A DNA stretch of 64,000 nt, taken from the NCBI GenBank assembly GCA_944324965.1, contig CALUYH010000003.1, positions 62,001 to 126,000 of the forward strand. Direction: 5' to 3'. Shown piece by piece: positions 61,334-64,000 of this stretch. The stretch comes from Candidatus Avelusimicrobium gallinaceum. GTDB taxonomy: Bacteria; Elusimicrobiota; Elusimicrobia; Elusimicrobiales; Elusimicrobiaceae. Both the position numbers and the translations under genes were made by a program. Position 1 is the first letter of the stretch. Every line of letters starts with the position of its first letter. The notes under the pieces were generated by a model. The model did not search any database. It was given only the letters and a program-made list of their open reading frames with translations, and was not told the origin of the DNA.

Positions 61334-62821
61334 CTAGCGGCGCTTGCGTTTGAAAAATTTGGCAAACGCATTTTTGCCGGGTTTGCCGCGGCGGACGGGC
61401 TTGCTATCGGCTTTTTCCCGGCGGGCCAAGGCCTTTTTGCTGGCGCCCACTTTTACCGTACGAAACGGATTTTTATGCTCCGGGGTCGTCGGCGCCACGG
61501 GCCGCGGGGCAAGCGGTTTTGCCTTTCCTGGGTTTAACGTGTTAGCCTTCGGCTTGCTCGGCTGGGGCGTGGCCGCGTGAGGGGTTGGGTTGGCGCGGTT
61601 CATGGCCGTTTCGGGCGTTTGGGGCGCGGACGGGCGCGGGACGCGCTCTTTATGGCGGTTCTTGGCGTGCGCGGCGCCTTCTTCCTGTGCGACAAATTTG
61701 GGTTTGGGCAAGGGTTCTATGGTTTTTTGAATGGTTTTGACGGGGATAGAAAAACGGGTGACTTTGCAAATGTCTTTCCATTTTTGTCCGTCGTCCGAAA
61801 TCAGCGACAGCGCCGCCCCCACCGAGCCCGCGCGGCCGGTGCGGCCAATGCGGTGGATGTAATCTTCGGGGCATTGGGGCAGGTCGTAATTAATCACGTG
61901 GGCGATGTGCGGCACGTCTATGCCGCGGGCGGCCAAATCGGTGGCGACCAAAATGCGCACGGTGCCGTTACGGAAAAATTCCAATACCTGGCGGCGGCGG
62001 TTTTGGCGCAGTTCGCCGTGCAGGGCGTTGGCTTTTTGACCGTAGAGTTTTAACTGTTTGGCCAAGCGTTCCGCGCCGTGTTTGGTGCGGGTGAAAATGA
62101 GGATAGACCCTTGGCGCGTTTTCAGCTCGTGCAGCAGCTGGGGCAATTTTTCGCGCACGTCCACATACACGATTTCCTGCACCACCAAATCGGCCGGCGT
62201 AACGACCGAACCGATTTTTACGCGCACCGGGTTTTGCAAAAACTCGTTGGCCAACGCTTCAATTTCCTTGGGCAGCGTGGCCGAAAAAAGCAGCGTCTGG
62301 CGCGGGGCGGGCAGGGCGGAAATAATCTGCCGCATATCGTCAATAAATCCCATATCCAGCATACGGTCCGTTTCGTCCAGCACCAGCAAATGCGTATTTT
62401 TTAAATTAACGCTCTTGCGCCCCATATGGTCCAACAACCGCCCGGGCGTGGCGATGATAACGCGCGGTTTATCGCGCAAGTCGGCGTATTGTTTGTGGAT
62501 GTTGTCCCCGCCCACAATAAGCGCCGTTTGGAGCGAAAATTCGTCCGAGAACAGCTTTTTCAGTTCGTCGCGCGTCTGTTGTGCCAGTTCGCGCGTGGGC
62601 GACAAAATAAGCGCGTTTTCGGCCGGGTTTTGCACCAGCCGCACGGCCAGCGGCAGCAGGAAGGCAAACGTTTTGCCCGTGCCCGTTTGGGCCGTAGCCA
62701 GCACGTCGCGCCCCTGCAAAGCGGGCTCAATGGCGCCGGCCTGCACGGGGGTCGGCTCCGTAATATCCAACCGCTTGAGAGCGGTCTGCAAAAATTCAGG
62801 CAAGACAGAAAAATCGTTCAT
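61334..62821 (-). CDS. rhlE: DEAD-box RNA helicase, RhlE-like, with basic tail
   Basis: RNA helicase of the DEAD family acting on RNA duplexes or ribosome assembly. Motifs in order: Q-motif (PTPVQAGAI), I (AQTGTGKTFAFLLP), Ia (PTRELAQQ), II (VLDETDRMLDMGF), III (SATLP) and VI (HRIGRTGRAG). Motif II reads DETD rather than DEAD. After about residue 365 a Lys/Pro/Ala-rich basic tail of 130 residues ends in KFFKRKRR, likely for RNA binding. I chose the ATG at 62821, four bases after the ABC-F stop; a GTG at 62836 overlapping that gene is also possible. Confidence 0.92.
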   Translation of the reverse strand: MNDFSVLPEFLQTALKRLDITEPTPVQAGAIEPALQGRDVLATAQTGTGKTFAFLLPLAVRLVQNPAENALILSPTRELAQQTRDELKKLFSDEFSLQTALIVGGDNIHKQYADLRDKPRVIIATPGRLLDHMGRKSVNLKNTHLLVLDETDRMLDMGFIDDMRQIISALPAPRQTLLFSATLPKEIEALANEFLQNPVRVKIGSVVTPADLVVQEIVYVDVREKLPQLLHELKTRQGSILIFTRTKHGAERLAKQLKLYGQKANALHGELRQNRRRQVLEFFRNGTVRILVATDLAARGIDVPHIAHVINYDLPQCPEDYIHRIGRTGRAGSVGAALSLISDDGQKWKDICKVTRFSIPVKTIQKTIEPLPKPKFVAQEEGAAHAKNRHKERVPRPSAPQTPETAMNRANPTPHAATPQPSKPKANTLNPGKAKPLAPRPVAPTTPEHKNPFRTVKVGASKKALARREKADSKPVRRGKPGKNAFAKFFKRKRR

Positions 62822-62825
62822 AGGG

Positions 62826-64000
62826 TTATGCGGCACTGGCCTGTTCGTATTCTTCGCTCAATCGTACCCAATCGTCTTCGGCTTTTTTCAGCTGGTCGGT
62901 CAGCAGGGCCAGTTCAATGCTGCTGTCGGCCGAGTACTGCACCGTCAGTTGTTCTTCCAGCGCTTTTTTGCGCGCGGAAAGTTTTTCAATTTTCTCGTCC
63001 AGCGCGCGGATTTCCTTTTTCAGCGGCGCCATACGCGCCCGCCGCTGTGCGGCGGCTTTGCGCTGGGCCTCTTTGCTGGTCATCTTGTCGCTGGCGAGGT
63101 CGTTGCGGTCGTTGTTTTTTAACAGCTGGGCTTTGTAATCTTCCAAATCGCCGGTGAAGGTTTGGCACGTGCCGTGGCGCACAATCCACAGTGTGTCGCA
63201 CGTGTATTCAATCACGTGCAAATCGTGCGTGATGAGCACCACCGCGCCTTCGTAATTGTTCAACGCCTCCAAGAGTGCCTGGCGGGATTGAATATCCAGG
63301 TGGTTGGTGGGTTCGTCCAAAATCAGCAGGTGCGGCGCGTCCTTGGTAATCAGCGCCAACAGCAGGCGGGACTTTTCCCCCCCGGACAGCTTGCCGATTT
63401 CCGTGTCCGACTTGGCTTTGTTTAACCCAAACGCTCCCAGCTGGGCGCGGATTTGCGTTTCCGTGGCCAGGGGCATTACGGCGGAAAGTTGCTCGTAGGG
63501 TGTTTTTTCCACGTCCAGTTCTTCCGTTTGGTGCTGGGAGAAATAGGCGATTTTCATTTTTTTGGCCATCGTCATTTTGCCCGACATCAACAGCAGCCGG
63601 TGCGACAAAATTTTGGCCAGCGTGGATTTCCCGTTGCCGTTGGCGCCCAACAGGGCGATGCGGTCATCGGGTTCAATGCGCAAATTTAAATTTTGCAAAA
63701 CGGGTTTATCGTCGTAGCCGGCCACGCCGTTTTCAATGGTGATAAGCGTGTTCTGCAGCCGCTCCGGCGACGGGAACTGAAAGTGGACTTCCGGGTCCTT
63801 GGGGATGGCGGGCGCGTCGCCCAATTTTTCAATCATTTTAATGCGGCTTTGCGCCTGCTTGGCCTTGGTGGCCTTGTAGCGGAAGCGATCCACAAACGAT
63901 TGCAAATGCGCCACCACGCGTTCGTGCTTGGCGGCGGCCAGGCGGGCGCCTTCTATGGCGGCGGCACGGGTACGTTCGTACGTATCGTAATTGCCGTTGT
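62826..64000 (-). CDS. ABC-F family ATPase (N-terminal part outside window)
   Basis: The frame runs off the right edge of the window. Visible are the linker between the two ATPase domains (HLQSFVDRFRYKATKAKQAQ), the second ATPase domain with Walker A LLGANGNGKSTLAKIL, signature LSGGEKSRLLLAL and Walker B LLILDEPTNHLD, and a C-terminal coiled coil (about 63050-62840). These features and the absence of membrane helices mark an ABC-F protein of the Uup/EttA/YheS kind, which acts on ribosomes. Which subgroup cannot be decided from this part. It is followed by the helicase gene with a 4-nt gap. Confidence 0.92.
   Translation of the reverse strand, partial: NGNYDTYERTRAAAIEGARLAAAKHERVVAHLQSFVDRFRYKATKAKQAQSRIKMIEKLGDAPAIPKDPEVHFQFPSPERLQNTLITIENGVAGYDDKPVLQNLNLRIEPDDRIALLGANGNGKSTLAKILSHRLLLMSGKMTMAKKMKIAYFSQHQTEELDVEKTPYEQLSAVMPLATETQIRAQLGAFGLNKAKSDTEIGKLSGGEKSRLLLALITKDAPHLLILDEPTNHLDIQSRQALLEALNNYEGAVVLITHDLHVIEYTCDTLWIVRHGTCQTFTGDLEDYKAQLLKNNDRNDLASDKMTSKEAQRKAAAQRRARMAPLKKEIRALDEKIEKLSARKKALEEQLTVQYSADSSIELALLTDQLKKAEDDWVRLSEEYEQASAA

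Noticed and set aside
62058-63122. Plus-strand frame of 354 codons opposite the helicase and ABC-F genes
   Set aside because: It crosses two well-supported minus-strand genes and translates to Ser/Arg/Cys-rich sequence with no motif.

Overview
The window is a gene-dense (about 55% G+C) piece of a Gram-negative bacterial chromosome. LPS genes (lpxK, an lpxL-type acyltransferase, gmhB, a heptose-7-phosphate kinase, kdsB), many lipoproteins, an MEP isoprenoid pathway (dxr, ispG) and four isolated type IV pilin-like genes fit an Elusimicrobiota (Elusimicrobium-like, probably gut-associated) genome. That placement is inference from content and style; no rRNA is present.

Layout. 1-8 kb: the end of a TPR-SpoIID protein, an uncharacterised lipoprotein/coiled-coil pair, and aspS-hisS. 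8-14 kb: a matrixin-like protease, tRNA-Ala(CGC) with two decayed tandem copies, two ankyrin proteins and asnS. 14-17.7 kb: the lipid operon yceD-rpmF-plsX-fabG-acpP-rnc. 17.7-21.6 kb: nadE-subtilase-MATE. 21.7-34 kb: a secreted repeat protein, then the conserved series rpsB-tsf, pyrH, frr, uppS, (alkD-like, GNAT), cdsA, dxr, rseP, ispG, proS. 34-37 kb: a pilin, an acyl-ACP thioesterase and a TetR-controlled SMR pair. 37-45 kb: rimP-nusA-infB, a pilin on the opposite strand, and rbfA-nrnA-truB-ribF. 45-50 kb: secreted and membrane proteins of unknown role, tRNA-Met, a TPR lipoprotein, a glycosyltransferase and two deacetylase-fold proteins. 50.6-58 kb: lpxK, and the lipid A/heptose/Kdo genes followed by pyrG. 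58-64 kb: nadB, a 29-residue peptide gene, two divergent pilins, an rhlE-like helicase and an ABC-F ATPase cut by the window end.

The most striking system-level pattern is in expression signals. Eleven genes, nearly all first in their transcription unit, have a -10 box ending 6 to 8 nt before the start codon. This predicts leaderless mRNAs for essential genes such as hisS, uppS, cdsA, rbfA and nadB, while operon-internal genes carry Shine-Dalgarno sites or overlap start and stop codons. Many promoters read TGCTAYAAT (extended -10). Many terminators end in TTTTTATG.

Other notable points are a compact promoter-peptide-structured-RNA unit at 59.75-60.06 kb, two orphan promoter-terminator units (22.30-22.37 and 47.48-47.57 kb), a deacetylase-like pseudoenzyme beside an intact paralogue, a NAD synthetase whose glutaminase domain has lost its catalytic loop and Cys, and Lys/Ala-rich tails on ribosomal protein S2 and IF-2. 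No IS element, prophage or CRISPR array was seen.
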